Of a stretch of DNA of 64,000 bases, positions 11,904 through 32,957 are shown in pieces. Numbering within the stretch: position 1 is the stretch's first letter; every line of letters starts with the position of its first letter. Source of the stretch: Parasponia andersonii (Eukaryota; Streptophyta; Magnoliopsida; Rosales; Cannabaceae); contig JXTB01000101.1 of the NCBI GenBank assembly GCA_002914805.1, positions 570,640 to 634,639 of the forward strand, read 5' to 3'. The translations under genes were made by a program, and so were the position numbers. The notes under the pieces are model-generated. The model was not told the DNA's origin. It did not search any database and was given only the letters and a program-made list of their open reading frames with translations.

Positions 11904-14195
11904 AAATTCAAACTAAAAATAGTAACTATCTTCTTGTGCTACAAATAACCATCATTTTAAGTGTGTAAAGTTATAGAGCTAGCTTTATGAACAGCTTTAA
12001 AAGCTATGAAGTTGAAGGCTAGTATTTACATTTTAGGAACAAAAAGTTTCAAATTTGAAATATGGACTCCATTATGCTTTGTGAAATTATTAAAATATAA
12101 GATATTTAGTAGAGACCCCATTTAAATAGCGAGATATGAGTGTAAAATAGTGAAAAGAGGTCCTAACACTCCTTTCGTACAGAACAAATACGATGCAAGA
12201 TTGCCTTCGTCTCCCACCAACAATTGATGATCTTGGCTATGGTGTAAGTGCAGTACGGTGCGAATAAGATTATTTTCAAGATAGTCCTATTAGAAAAACA
12301 CTTTTAGAGAAAGTTAAACTTTTTTTTTTGGAGGGGGGAAGTCATACTTTTTAAAATTACAAAATAACTTTTAAGTTATTATTCGACTACTCTCAATAAA
12401 CTAAATTATAAGCTGAAATGTCTACTTTTCTGATAAGTTTTTAAAAGAGTGTCAAATAGATTCCTGAAAAGCACTTTCAGATGATTTAGTTCCCAATTTC
12501 GCTTTTCAGATGATCTAGTTCCCAATTTCCCAATTATATACCTATGGTTGTGAAATTTTCTGAGAAATTTAATCCCCGTATTTATTTTGAAAAGTCTGAT
12601 TATTAACCTTTCCTACTATATAATTAGGAAGATGGCAATAGATGACTCATACTAATTGTGCCACTCGTTTATACTTATAAAAAGGAACAATTAGTTGTTT
12701 TGCCTTCCGATTTCCCCTTTAATATAATTTGCAGTACAAATATTTTCTAAATGACAAATTATCCAACACTAACTCCGTTATAAGACAATCAATAAGTGAG
12801 TCAAATAATCTTTCTCCTTCTAAAGAGTTCAATAAATGCTCTTACTAGTTTTTTTTTTCATTGGACATTATTTCTAAATAGCTAGATTTTTTATGATCAA
12901 ATTAATGAAATAAATGAAAATGAGGTTTAAAAAAACATTGTTTATATATTTCTAATAGAACAAGAAAACCAAAAAAGGCATAATAAAACAATTTTTGCAT
13001 TTATTTATTAATAAGATTAAATATTTTTAGGAATCATGTCCCAAAAGCATAATTTCATGTAAAAAAATTCTATAGAAAATGAAATAACTATTTGATGCTT
13101 GCCTACTAAGGATTTTCTAATGGTATTATTCCAACGGTATTAGTATTCGGTAACAAAAAGCAACCGTTTTTCCATATAAAAGGCATGTATTTAAAGTCAG
13201 AAGTAAAAGGGCAAAGTCGGGAAAAAAAATTGCAAAATGACTTTGATCTGTATTTGTAGATATTAATAAAGAGAGCCGACAGCCCACGCTTCGACTTCGA
13301 CTGAGTTTTGGCCTTACAGCAGTTACTTGCCACGTCCAGTCATGCTTGTTTTTCCTTCTATTAACCGAAAAAGAATGAAAAAAAACAACACTCAAGTAAA
13401 TTTTTGCCGTATGGCACGAAAGACAATATACTGAACTGGTTATATTCTTATGATACTTCATCAAAGTTACATAAGATTTGTAAAAAGCTCTTCTGATGTT
13501 CATAACTATGCACTTGACATAAAATACGAAAGATTATCTTGCGAGTTCAAATGAGAAAGAAGCTCGAGAAACTCATATTATGAGAAATGAGAATTACTAT
13601 GGCATCCAGGTTTGAACCGAACAGAAGGCCACGAAATTACAGGCAAAAACCTCCGAAACTTTTGACGTAAAAGGACCTATCTCTCTACCATAGACCACAG
13701 TAATTTAAGTACAAAAGAAGACCGACAGCACGGATAAACCATGGGACTAGCCACCTGTAGGGCCAATATATGGCAGTTACTATGAACCTTTTCCTGGCCT
13801 CTCCAATCATTTCATAACAGGAAAAGATGAACTACCTTCTCAACTCATCTAATTCTTTCGTCCTTGATCACTACATAGATGTATATGTTTCCAAGGACAG
13901 ACTATAATAGTAAAATACTCAGATCTCAGTTGAAACAGAGCAATATTCAGAAATAATTTTATGGATATTTAAAAGAATAGTTACACAAAAATGTTTCATA
14001 TGACAAAGGGCAGACTAATCTATATCATGTAAGTGAAATTAGCTTACTCTGTCGCCACCCCGTCTTTTCATTGCCTATTTCTAAACGACTTCCTCGTAGC
14101 CTTCTCCAGCTCTTCTACTGCAAAAAGGTTCGAGGAAAGCGAAGAAAGACTATACAAACATTTCTTTACAGGATGATGAGCTTACATGCTAAAAA
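11904..14195. other. Intergenic DNA downstream of the GH116 gene
   Basis: No supported gene. The right part (about 13500-14195) is probably the 3' UTR and downstream flank of the minus-strand GH116 gene. A 31-base unit with TTTCAGATGATYTAGTTCCC is tandemly duplicated near 12474-12530. Overlapping open stretches at 13106-13503 have no family resemblance. Confidence 0.5.
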
Positions 14196-23265
<9,070 letters not shown>

Positions 23266-23940
23266 ATCTACTGCTAGGACCGATTCTCAATCCAAACCAA
23301 CCCAAAATTCCCGCTCGAAATACGCAAAAATCAAAACCAAAACCTCGAGATCATCCAAGATTCTCTCGACCTATATAAATACCTCTTGGCATCCAAACAA
23401 GGACCTTCACCAACCCCCAAAGAAAAAAAAAAAAAAAAAAAGTTTGTGTATCACTATATCCAATTCCAAAGCCAAAGCAAGCGATTTTTTACTTGCTCTC
23501 GAAGATCTTAAACAACAATCATACACACGATTTCTATAATCGCCAAAAATCGATCGATCGATCCAAATTCGAATCAATCACACACAAAACTTACGTACGA
23601 AGTTTAAGCACAGCAGAATGAATGAATGAATGAATGAGAAACCCAACCACACAACCAAAAGCAAAAGAGAGAGAGAGAGAGAGAGAGAAAAGTCTCCACC
23701 GGAACCGATCTTCTCGGGATTCGAACTACTCAGAATTAATTGATTCGTTTGATTTGATTGGGTGATATTTGAAAAGGGTCCTAGGGAACAGGGGAGTTAC
23801 GATGGCGTGGTGCTCAGAGGATTAGCCGCCTGTGCCTTAGACTGCTTGCAACTCCGTCGCCAGGTGGAAGAAGAGAGAGGCAATCTCCTTCTCTCTCTTT
23901 TTCTCTCTCTCAAAATGAAAAAGTACGTAGAGAGCGTGGC
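23266..23940 (-). promoter_or_regulatory. Leader and promoter zone of the GH116 gene
   Basis: Upstream of the start codon lie a TATATAAATA-type element (23372-23382, symmetric enough to act on minus) and a poly-A/T run near 23427-23444. A GA dinucleotide tract follows (23668-23688; CT on the coding strand), then CT-rich sequence to about 23930. CT tracts are common in plant leaders and core promoters. The transcription start cannot be fixed from sequence. Confidence 0.4.
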
Positions 23941-26114
23941 GCGTTAGCGTGTGCGCTTCTATGGGGTTTCGAATTTGGTTGTGGTGTCGGTCTCTTTGGT
24001 CTCATGATGCGTGTTTTTGGACTAATAGCTTGTGCCTAATGTGGATTCTTAATGGAATTTGTATTTTAATTGGTGTGTAACACTAACATTTGCATTAACC
24101 TTTACCGTCTAATTATAGTGTTTGGACATATTCCTCCTTAATAAGAACTAATGACCTAATCATCGCAATGCTATCACGCATAAACTCTTTATTAAAATAA
24201 TCTTTTAATACTTGTCTACCTATCTAAATTTATCTAAACTGATGACTTATGGTAACAGAGGGCTCTAACTCAAATTTTTTCTTTTCTAAATTCTAAATTT
24301 TGTTCTGATGTGAGAGTGCTTTTCAGAATTAATTAGTTCCATGATCTTCCCCAAATCCTGCATTAATCTTGTCTTTTTTCCAATTTTTTTTATTTATTTT
24401 TTAATTTTTTGTGGACATGGTATGAAAACCTCTAAAATATTGGGTCGGTCGAGTCCAAACTCGATTGGACTCTAGTCGAGCTTGATTGACCAATTGAGAT
24501 CGACAGAAATTTCCGTTGAATTGCAATTTTTAGACCCAAAAATCACAATTTCAAAATTAAAATTGTTATTTTTATGCTTGAGTTCGATTTAAATTTTCCA
24601 AATATAAAAAACTCAGACTATAAACATGATTTTTATAACTTATCTAAATATCAAATCTTTATTTTCTAAGAAAAATTTGTTAAGTTTTCAAGGAAATAAC
24701 ATAGTTGAAAATGTAAAAATTTTATGAAAGAGAAGATTACTAAACTAATTTTCACTTTTTAAAAATTATGATCTAAAAAAATATCATTTAAGATTAGATA
24801 ACTAAATAGTCCGTACTTTTTTACGTTTCTTTCTATTTTATGCAATATGAGTCCTCGTTTTTTCAGAAAATATGAAGAAATGATATAGTTGAATTTGTGG
24901 TCATAAAGACGAGAAGGGGTTTAAATGTCGGTGATTCCTAAGTTCTTCAAGAGTTGTCGGCCACAAACATATTTGGAGTGCAACTTTTGTAAACAATTAG
25001 ATGCAAGTTGCAAGAATCAACAAGCAAATACGATTATTGAGTGATGGTGTTCACATTTGATATGCTAAAGATTGAGTCGCAAGGGATCTAAGTTAGATTA
25101 CATTTTATGTCAAAAATGGTGTATCTCGTATGAGCAAGAAATAGTGGCCTAAATCCCCATATTTTAGAGTTGGGTACAATAATAATTTTTCTTTATGATT
25201 TGTTATTTTTTTCGCATTTAGAATCTGATCAATCACTATTTAACTTTTTCTTTTTGCTTCCTATTGTCCATATTAATTATGTACATTTTACCAACAATGA
25301 TATTACACATAATTAGTTCAACTATGCCTAAATTAGAAGTAGATGATGAGATCAATTTATTGGAGGGATCTCTCCTTACATTTTTTTTTTCCACAAGAAC
25401 AAACAAACAAACGATTGCTTCGCTATAAAAGCACCGATCTATGATTTTAAAAAGTTCAAAAATCTAATTATAAAATTTGAATAAAATACGACACATTGAA
25501 TAGTAATGAATTAATTGTATATGCGCCTGGGGTCCGAGTCAAATTAATGAACTTAAGGATAAATTGGTTCATAGCAAGGGACCGTACATTGCAAATAGAA
25601 ATAAAATAATAATAAAAAACAATGGGGCGGTGCATGTTGAATCTGATTGCTGGTTCCACTGCCAACCAATTTGGAATTTCAAATTTGGACCACAGCTAGG
25701 GTCGTCCAAAGCAAACCACTGGCTTCAAAAATCTCTACAACGGCATTTGGCGGTCTTGTTGACGCCGTTGACCGTGGTAAGAAGTACACAATTCGGCTCT
25801 CTACTCGGAGTCGACGCTCTGTAGTGGCGTTGACTCATTTAGCTTAAGTAATGCAGTGAAAAAGGATAAGAAGAGACATGATAATATTTTTTTTTTGGGG
25901 TAATTAGGAAACGTGATAATTTACTCATCGGTTACGCATATGGTGGCAATTAGAATTCAGTCAAATATGCAATGTTAATATTTTTCGTACGTGTTGTATA
26001 CAAGTACACTTACTTAGGTTTGTTTCAAAAGTAAAAAGCGAGCTCAGTTGTTTAGATCTGAAAAAAGTTACGTGTACGGTAAATCTGCATGAATCAAAAT
26101 ATTATAAATAAGAA
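23941..26114. other. AT-rich intergenic DNA
   Basis: No supported gene. A GTCGAG-bearing segment near 24440-24510 recalls the TCGA-rich patch at 2741-3180. Open stretches at 25468-25847 overlap one another on both strands and show no domain. Confidence 0.55.
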
Positions 26115-26833
26115 TAAATGCTTATTTGGTAACACTCATTTAAACTGTTTTTTATTTTTTAAATCAAGAAAGTGAAAATACTTTTTAAAATAATATTTGG
26201 TAAAACTATTTTTGTTTTTCGTTTTTCTAATTTGACAGCAAAATTTTTAAAAATTTGGAAAAAAAAATTCCTAAATTCAAAAATTTTTTAAAAAAAATTA
26301 GAAAAAAGCCAAGAACAAAAATCAAAAAAAACCAAAACCAACGCAACAATTTTCCTAAAAATTTTTCCAAGAACCCTAATTCCCCCGGCAATAACCCCCC
26401 CCGTAAGGAAAAAGGAATTTTTTTAAAAAAATTTTCAAAAAAAAAATTTTAAAAAAGAAAATTTCAAAAAAAAAATGGAAAAATTGGGAAATTTTTTAAA
26501 AAATTTCTAAAAATATTTAGAAATATCACTTTTAAAGTATTATTTTGAAAAATATCACTTTTAAAGTTTATTTAAATAAATACGACTTTTCTCTCTCCTA
26601 TTTTATCTTTTTTTTTTCTTTTATTATTTTCCCTTTTGATTTTCACTTTCAAAAGTAAAAAGTACTAATTACCAAATATGTATTTATTTTTTTTATTTTA
26701 GAAAACAAAAAGTATAATATTGTTACCAAACACGTTTTTATTTTTGAAATACAAAATACAAAATAAAATAAACACTTTCATTTTTGTGTTTTAAAAAACA
26801 AAAAATAAAAGTGTTAGCAAACAGCACCTAAAT
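26115..26833. mobile_element. MITE with inverted ends
   Basis: The left end (GCTTATTTGGTAACACTCATTT) and the right end (read as reverse complement TTAGGTGCTGTTTGCTAACACTTTT) match as imperfect terminal inverted repeats. The interior is T-rich then A-rich, and CACGTTTTTATTTTTG/AAATAAAC blocks recur. A shorter relative is at 4885-5110. No coding capacity. The superfamily is uncertain (hAT or Mutator-like). Confidence 0.5.
26250..26530. other. Patch resembling low-quality base calls
   Basis: The interior of the MITE consists of stuttering homopolymers (A, T and C runs of 4-10 bases, with CCCCCGG and CCCCCCCC blocks). This is unlike any other part of the window. The open stretch at 26255-26452 (Lys/Asn/Pro-rich) is a product of this composition. 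It resembles poor trace or unpolished sequence more than biology. Confidence 0.45.
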
Positions 26834-29800
26834 AGTTCATTTTTGTGATTTGGGTTGGTTTAATGTATGATAATATTTTCTCATCAAACTCACCTTACTG
26901 AGCCAATTAATTCGATAGAAACGTTAAACCGAATCAAAACAAATATAACAAATAAATTCCAACCTAATTTTAGGCACCGAGGTTAGTTCCGTTTTAAATA
27001 TGTTATAATTGGATTTTGTTTTTCAAGGAAAGACTAATTAATTAGAAAATTCATTTCCAAACAAAATAAGAAAGATATTGTATATTCGCGTATAGAACAT
27101 TTAAACAAAATGACAAGTAGTCAATTGTAGGCTTAGTCTCTAGTTAACAACTACACTCTTTTTATTGTTAAGGTTTGAAGTCTGAACGCTCTTCTCTTCT
27201 CTGCTAATTAAAAAAAGAAAATGATAGTGAGAAGATGCATATACAAAATATTTGTATTTTCACTGTAAATTGTCTTGAGTTATATTTTAGCTGTGTATAT
27301 TCAATTGCAAAGCCTGCTATCCAAATAATAATAATAATCTAAAATCATCAATATTCAATTCACTATAGCCGATTGGAATCGAGTATTTTTTTAAGTAATC
27401 AAAATCAAATATTTAAAAACGTGTAGGCAAAATAACACCAAGTCAGGACCCCATGATTGACATTTTCTTTAGTCTTTATATTTTCCTCATATGATCGAAA
27501 TCTGACAACTTTCAGAAACCTGAGCTGGTCAAGCATCTCATGATAATGCCAATCATCTAAATCCAATATAGTGTTTTTTTTTCTTTCAGTTATCATTATT
27601 AGAATATAAAAGCGTCAGCAATTCTAGTATCACTCCATTTTTATGAATATGACGTGGCATATTGTTAAAGCACCTTAGGCTTTGGGGACATAACTTTTAC
27701 AGATGACCGTCACGCAGTTGAGAATTAGTAAAGTAACAATATTTGATGTGGATGTGTAGTGTGTTATGTGTAATCCACAAATGAGTTTGTCCTACTCTGA
27801 TATTAATTAAAAATGTTCTCCTACTTTTCTATATTAAAAAAGAGAGAGGGAGAAATAATAACCTCTACTAGTGGCAAACACATTTTTGATTGGTATATTA
27901 GGCGTGAGTACAACGTCAAGAAGACTTGTACTCTTAGATTCGATAAGAATCTCCCAACGTGGAAGTGAGAAAAAAATAATCAAAAGAAAAACAATATTCT
28001 GTCCTGGAAAAATGACTGAATGATGAAGATTAAGAACATAGATTTTATGTGTGTATATATATCATGTTTTGAAAGTTATAAAGATGGAACGAAGTTAATT
28101 AAATTTAATGAGTAGTTAATTATTATGAACATATCATAAAGTTATACAAAATACCAATGATAAAGAATGAAGTTAAATCGCAAAACAAATTTCAAATATT
28201 GTAGCTTAAAAGTCTCTTTATAAAGTTTTTTTGTTTTTTATTTGAAGGAAACAATTTCATTGACTCAAATAAAGATTGCAATCACCAATTATAAGGATTA
28301 TATACGTGTACTATATATATATATATATAAAACACTAATTTTACATATCTATTATTATTTTGCTTAATTAAAAATCATTGTACATTTTTTTATAATAAAA
28401 AATAGAAAGAGAAAAATGTTAAATAATATGTATTTATTTTTATTTTTTTTCTAATTACTCAATTTATAATAATCTTTAGATAATAATCCAACGATTAAAA
28501 AAAATATCTATAAATAAGTAAAAAAAATTATTGAATTGAGAACTATATATATATATATATAATATAAAAGTACAAGTGTCAACTCAAGTTATTTATACCT
28601 TCTTCTTACAAGTTCCAATAACTGAGATATGGTATTACATTTTTAAAGAGTGCAATTAAAAAGAAATTCTATAACTTATAGGGTGAATACATATACTTCA
28701 TATTATGGATGATTTTGAGAACCGTCGAAACTAGATTTATTTATGTACAGATTTTGGATTTTGACGTATATTCATATATATAACACTCAAATTTCTAACA
28801 TTTGGTAAACTTTCACTATCGTTTGTACTTTCTAATCTACACAATGTAAAAGAATGTGGAATTTCACTATTGTTGGTACTTTCTAATATACACAACGTAA
28901 AAGAATGTGGAATTTAATTCCACACCAAAAAAGGGCACCAAAAAAGAAAAAAAAAATTGAAAAAAACAAAAGAACCGTGATTCCTAAACATCAAAGTAGA
29001 AGAGGACAAGTGACTTTTATTGCATCCATGGGATCTCCATGTTTTTGAAAGGTGATGAATTTTCCACGCAGACAATCACAAGGAGATAAAAGCAATACTA
29101 TTTAGAAACAGTCCTTATCTGCAATTTATTCATTTATTCAATTGTGTGGGGGACATGCTTTTGTTATGGGGTAGTTGATTCGGAGCTTCTTTATTAATCA
29201 ATTCCTTCTTTTTCTATCTAGAATGCCCTTACTTTTCAAAGGAAGTACTACTCGTTTTCAATTTTGATGGTCAGAAAAATCCACTGATTTTTATATAAGC
29301 ACAATAAAACAGTCAAATAAAATGATGCTTCCAATTGAGCAAAAAAACCTATATGTGAGTCACTTTCCCGGAAAACGACAATTTTCTATTCTAACAAACA
29401 TAATTGGTGCTGTAGATTGAACGAAGTGGCCAAATAATGTTAAAAAAATAGATAATAGTCCATGTCATTTGTTTCAAGACAACTAGTGAGTAATCCTTTA
29501 TATTGAACATAAAATGTTTTTGCAGACGTACTTTTTGAGGAGGATACACACTAATTAAAGCATCTTTAGAAGAATGCTCACTTGTTGACCGTTGCAATCT
29601 GTGAAACCGCACACCAAACCGAAAAAATTGGAATTTTAGTGAAATCAATAGAAGAACAACATTTGATATATTTTGCAGCACCAAACCATGTGATTTAATT
29701 CGGTTTGGACGATTTTTCGCTTTTCGTTTCAACTTAATGAAAAATGCAGTTTTTTTTCCTCTCTTAAATTTTATTTAAGAATACAAAAGTAAAATGGGAA

Positions 29801-30338
29801 GTTCTAAATCCATTAATTATTAAACTATATACAATTCACTCCTAATTAAAAATACCAAACTAAGAATAAAAAATACCTAATATGGTTTTACGATTTCTTT
29901 GATATAGTCTTAGGAAAATAAAACTTTCCCTCAAAAGTAAAGAACGAAAATTAATCTAAAAATTATGCAAATTTTTCTGAAGGACAAAAATATCCAATTT
30001 TGCATATATTGAATTATAGAAAATGTCACCATACAATATATAGATAGATAGATATTTTTATAACAAAAAACTAGAAATTAAAAACCACGCGCAATGGGAA
30101 AAAATTAATTGTTATCATTTATATGCATATATAAGAAGTATAGAAGAAAGAGGAAACGCTCTCAAAAAAGAAAATACAAATAGGAAGCATACATAGATTT
30201 AGTACGTGTCATTATTTATAATGAAATTATATACATAGATATTATATTAGAGCCTCATAGAAATATCAAATTTTAGGCCAAATTTAAGTGAATATTCGTT
30301 TATCAAATGTTATAATAAAATGTTTGGTACATATATTT
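26834..30338. other. AT-rich intergenic DNA
   Basis: No supported gene. It holds a TA microsatellite near 28312-28328 and another at 28545-28562. A 51-base tandem duplication with AAAAGAATGTGGAATTT lies at about 28811-28914. Minus-strand open stretches at 27405-27596 and 29391-29732 carry no recognisable domain. Confidence 0.55.
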
Positions 30339-30742
30339 NNNNNNNNNNNNNNNNNNNNNNNNNNNNNNNNNNNNNNNNNNNNNNNNNNNNNNNNNNNNNN
30401 NNNNNNNNNNNNNNNNNNNNNNNNNNNNNNNNNNNNNNNNNNNNNNNNNNNNNNNNNNNNNNNNNNNNNNNNNNNNNNNNNNNNNNNNNNNNNNNNNNNN
30501 NNNNNNNNNNNNNNNNNNNNNNNNNNNNNNNNNNNNNNNNNNNNNNNNNNNNNNNNNNNNNNNNNNNNNNNNNNNNNNNNNNNNNNNNNNNNNNNNNNNN
30601 NNNNNNNNNNNNNNNNNNNNNNNNNNNNNNNNNNNNNNNNNNNNNNNNNNNNNNNNNNNNNNNNNNNNNNNNNNNNNNNNNNNNNNNNNNNNNNNNNNNN
30701 NNNNNNNNNNNNNNNNNNNNNNNNNNNNNNNNNNNNNNNNNN
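30339..30742. other. Assembly gap
   Basis: A run of 404 N. Open frames drawn across it are meaningless. Confidence 1.
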
Positions 30743-32035
30743 TGAAGGTGGAAGTGATTAGCTTTAGATTGAGCACAAGGATTAGATTCTTCCACTATCA
30801 AAAACATGAGGTGCACTCTAACGGATGTCTTTGTATGTGATGGTGGCTTACAGAGAAGAGTATAAGTGAAAATTTTTGACGTGTGAAATACAATTCTAAA
30901 AATTAAATAACATGTACTGTTCAGTTAGGTATCTATCAATCTTAACTAGGTAGATTAATCGAGTATCCACGTTAAGAGTTATCATCCTATAGATTTTCTA
31001 TCACATCTCATTATAATTTGGATTCAATTAAAAATAGTATGACCAAATGCAATTCTTAAATATACGTGGCCCATTTAATTATTATCCTAACATATATCAT
31101 TTTCAATGTATAGGATATTAATTGGTATGGTGATATACTTGGTGTAAAATACGATTTACAAGATATAAATTGATATAGATGACCATTTTAGCAATTCGAT
31201 AAAAGGACCCAAAATTCGTTTTTTTGCTATAAGATTTTTTAATATAATTATTTTCTCTATTATAATATATATAATTTTATTTTCTAATAAAACAAGCCTA
31301 TTTTGTTAGTTAGTAATCTCGCATAAAATCAAATTTTAATGAGAAAATTAGTTGATGACAGTGGTTATTGACAGAGTATATAAAAAAAACCCACTCTTAA
31401 CATTGATTCATGTTTCTTAAAAAGTGGTATTAGGCTATTTAATAGGATATTTTCATCAAAAAAGTACATAAATATTCTTTTCCTGACCATATTTTCATAA
31501 AATATTTATTTTTATTTTACTAATACCCATTTTTATACCAATGTTTGGAAAAATATATACCATGAGTATTATGTTATAAGAAATGTATACCGTGTACATA
31601 TTTCATGAATATAAATTATACCTAAATATTGGCATTTCAAAATATATATTATAGGTATAAATTTACACTGAAAATATACACCACTTATATTTACACATGA
31701 AATGTATTACTAAAAAATAAGTAATTTTGAAAAAAAATAAAAAATAATATTTGTGAAATATAAGATACAAAAGAGTACTCAGTATAAATTTCTCTATTTT
31801 CATAGATACAAGTTTTTTTTTTTAATTTTTCAAATAATACAAAAATTGGTTTTTTCTTTTTCAAATAATATAAAAATTGGTATTTATGAAAGATAAGGCA
31901 TAAAAATGAGGAATTGGTGTAAATTTATCCTATTTAATCGATAAAATATATGGAAATAGACATGACTACTATTGATTTGGAGTAAAGTGGCTTTTATAAG
32001 TGTGTTTTAAAAAATAACTTTTCTAATAATATTAG
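30743..32035. other. AT-rich intergenic DNA
   Basis: Nothing supported. Several short imperfect repeats of TATACC/GGTATA and of AAATAATA(C/T)AAAAATTGGT (31830-31885) occur. Confidence 0.55.
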
Positions 32036-32545
32036 AATATTGTGTGACCCCCTAATTTGTGTCACAATATTGTTGGGATATTACTAAAAATGCCATTTTT
32101 CAAAATCTTCTTAAAAAGGTCATATGCGTCCAAATTACTACTAATAAGGTCTATTTTGAGAAAATGACACGGATAGGACCAAGTTGGGCCCAAATAACTT
32201 TTTTATTTGTATATTTTTCTAAAAATGATATTTTTATGAGTGTCAGGAACTTCTTGATCATAGATCAAGAATTTCTTGACTATGAAAAACTATTATTTAG
32301 GACTTTTTTATGGTCAAAAAATTGTTGACCATTGGTCAAAATGTTCTTGACATTCCTAAATATGTCATTTTTTAAAAAATAAACAAAAAATTCATTCTGG
32401 CCTAAGTTTGTCATACTCTTGTCCTTTTGGAAAATTGAACTGGGTAGTCGTAATTTGGCACAAAATGATTTCTTTAATAGTCTTTTTCAAATTGACATTT
32501 TTGTGTCACAAATTGTGTGACGAAGGGTCACACAATTTCTTCGTC
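32036..32545. mobile_element. MITE-like element with GTGTGAC inverted ends
   Basis: TGTGACCCCCTAATTTGTGTCACA at 32041-32064 (given in parts as GTGTGACC and TTTGTGTCAC) is matched in reverse complement by TGTCACAAATT...GGTCACAC at about 32502-32536. Inside are small palindromes such as TTCTTGATCATAGATCAAGAA (32251-32271) and TTGACCATTGGTCAA. No coding capacity is evident. The interior is palindrome-rich, as in MITEs. Confidence 0.45.
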
Positions 32546-32957
32546 ACACAATTGTGATTATTAGATTATAAATTTTCTAGACCTAAGTTATAGTCACACT
32601 CTCCGTTACACAGGGTTACAAAATACTAAAACACTATTAGATTAGTTAATCTTCAAAAATAGTCCTAAAAAAATCAATTTGGACAAAATTACTACTAGTT
32701 ATGTCAATTTCCCCGTCCTTTTTCTCTTCCCCATCGTAACTAGGCCCATCTTGATGACGAATTAGGCCCACTCCAAGACGCTTCAATTTTTGCACAAACT
32801 TTTGAACTTTTAGCGCGAACTCGGAAATTTTGGAGACAAGAGGGGGGGAAAAAAGAACGAGTAACACAAGTGTTCCACTTCTTCAAGTTGTTTTAACCAA
32901 GAAGAAAAACCTTGAGCAAATATATGTATATATAGAAAAAAAAAAAGAAATTGAGAA

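Noticed and set aside
26255-26452. Lys/Asn/Pro-rich 65-codon frame
   Set aside because: Composition artefact of the homopolymer patch.
30288-30816. Long open frames across the first N run
   Set aside because: They consist almost wholly of unknown residues over the assembly gap.
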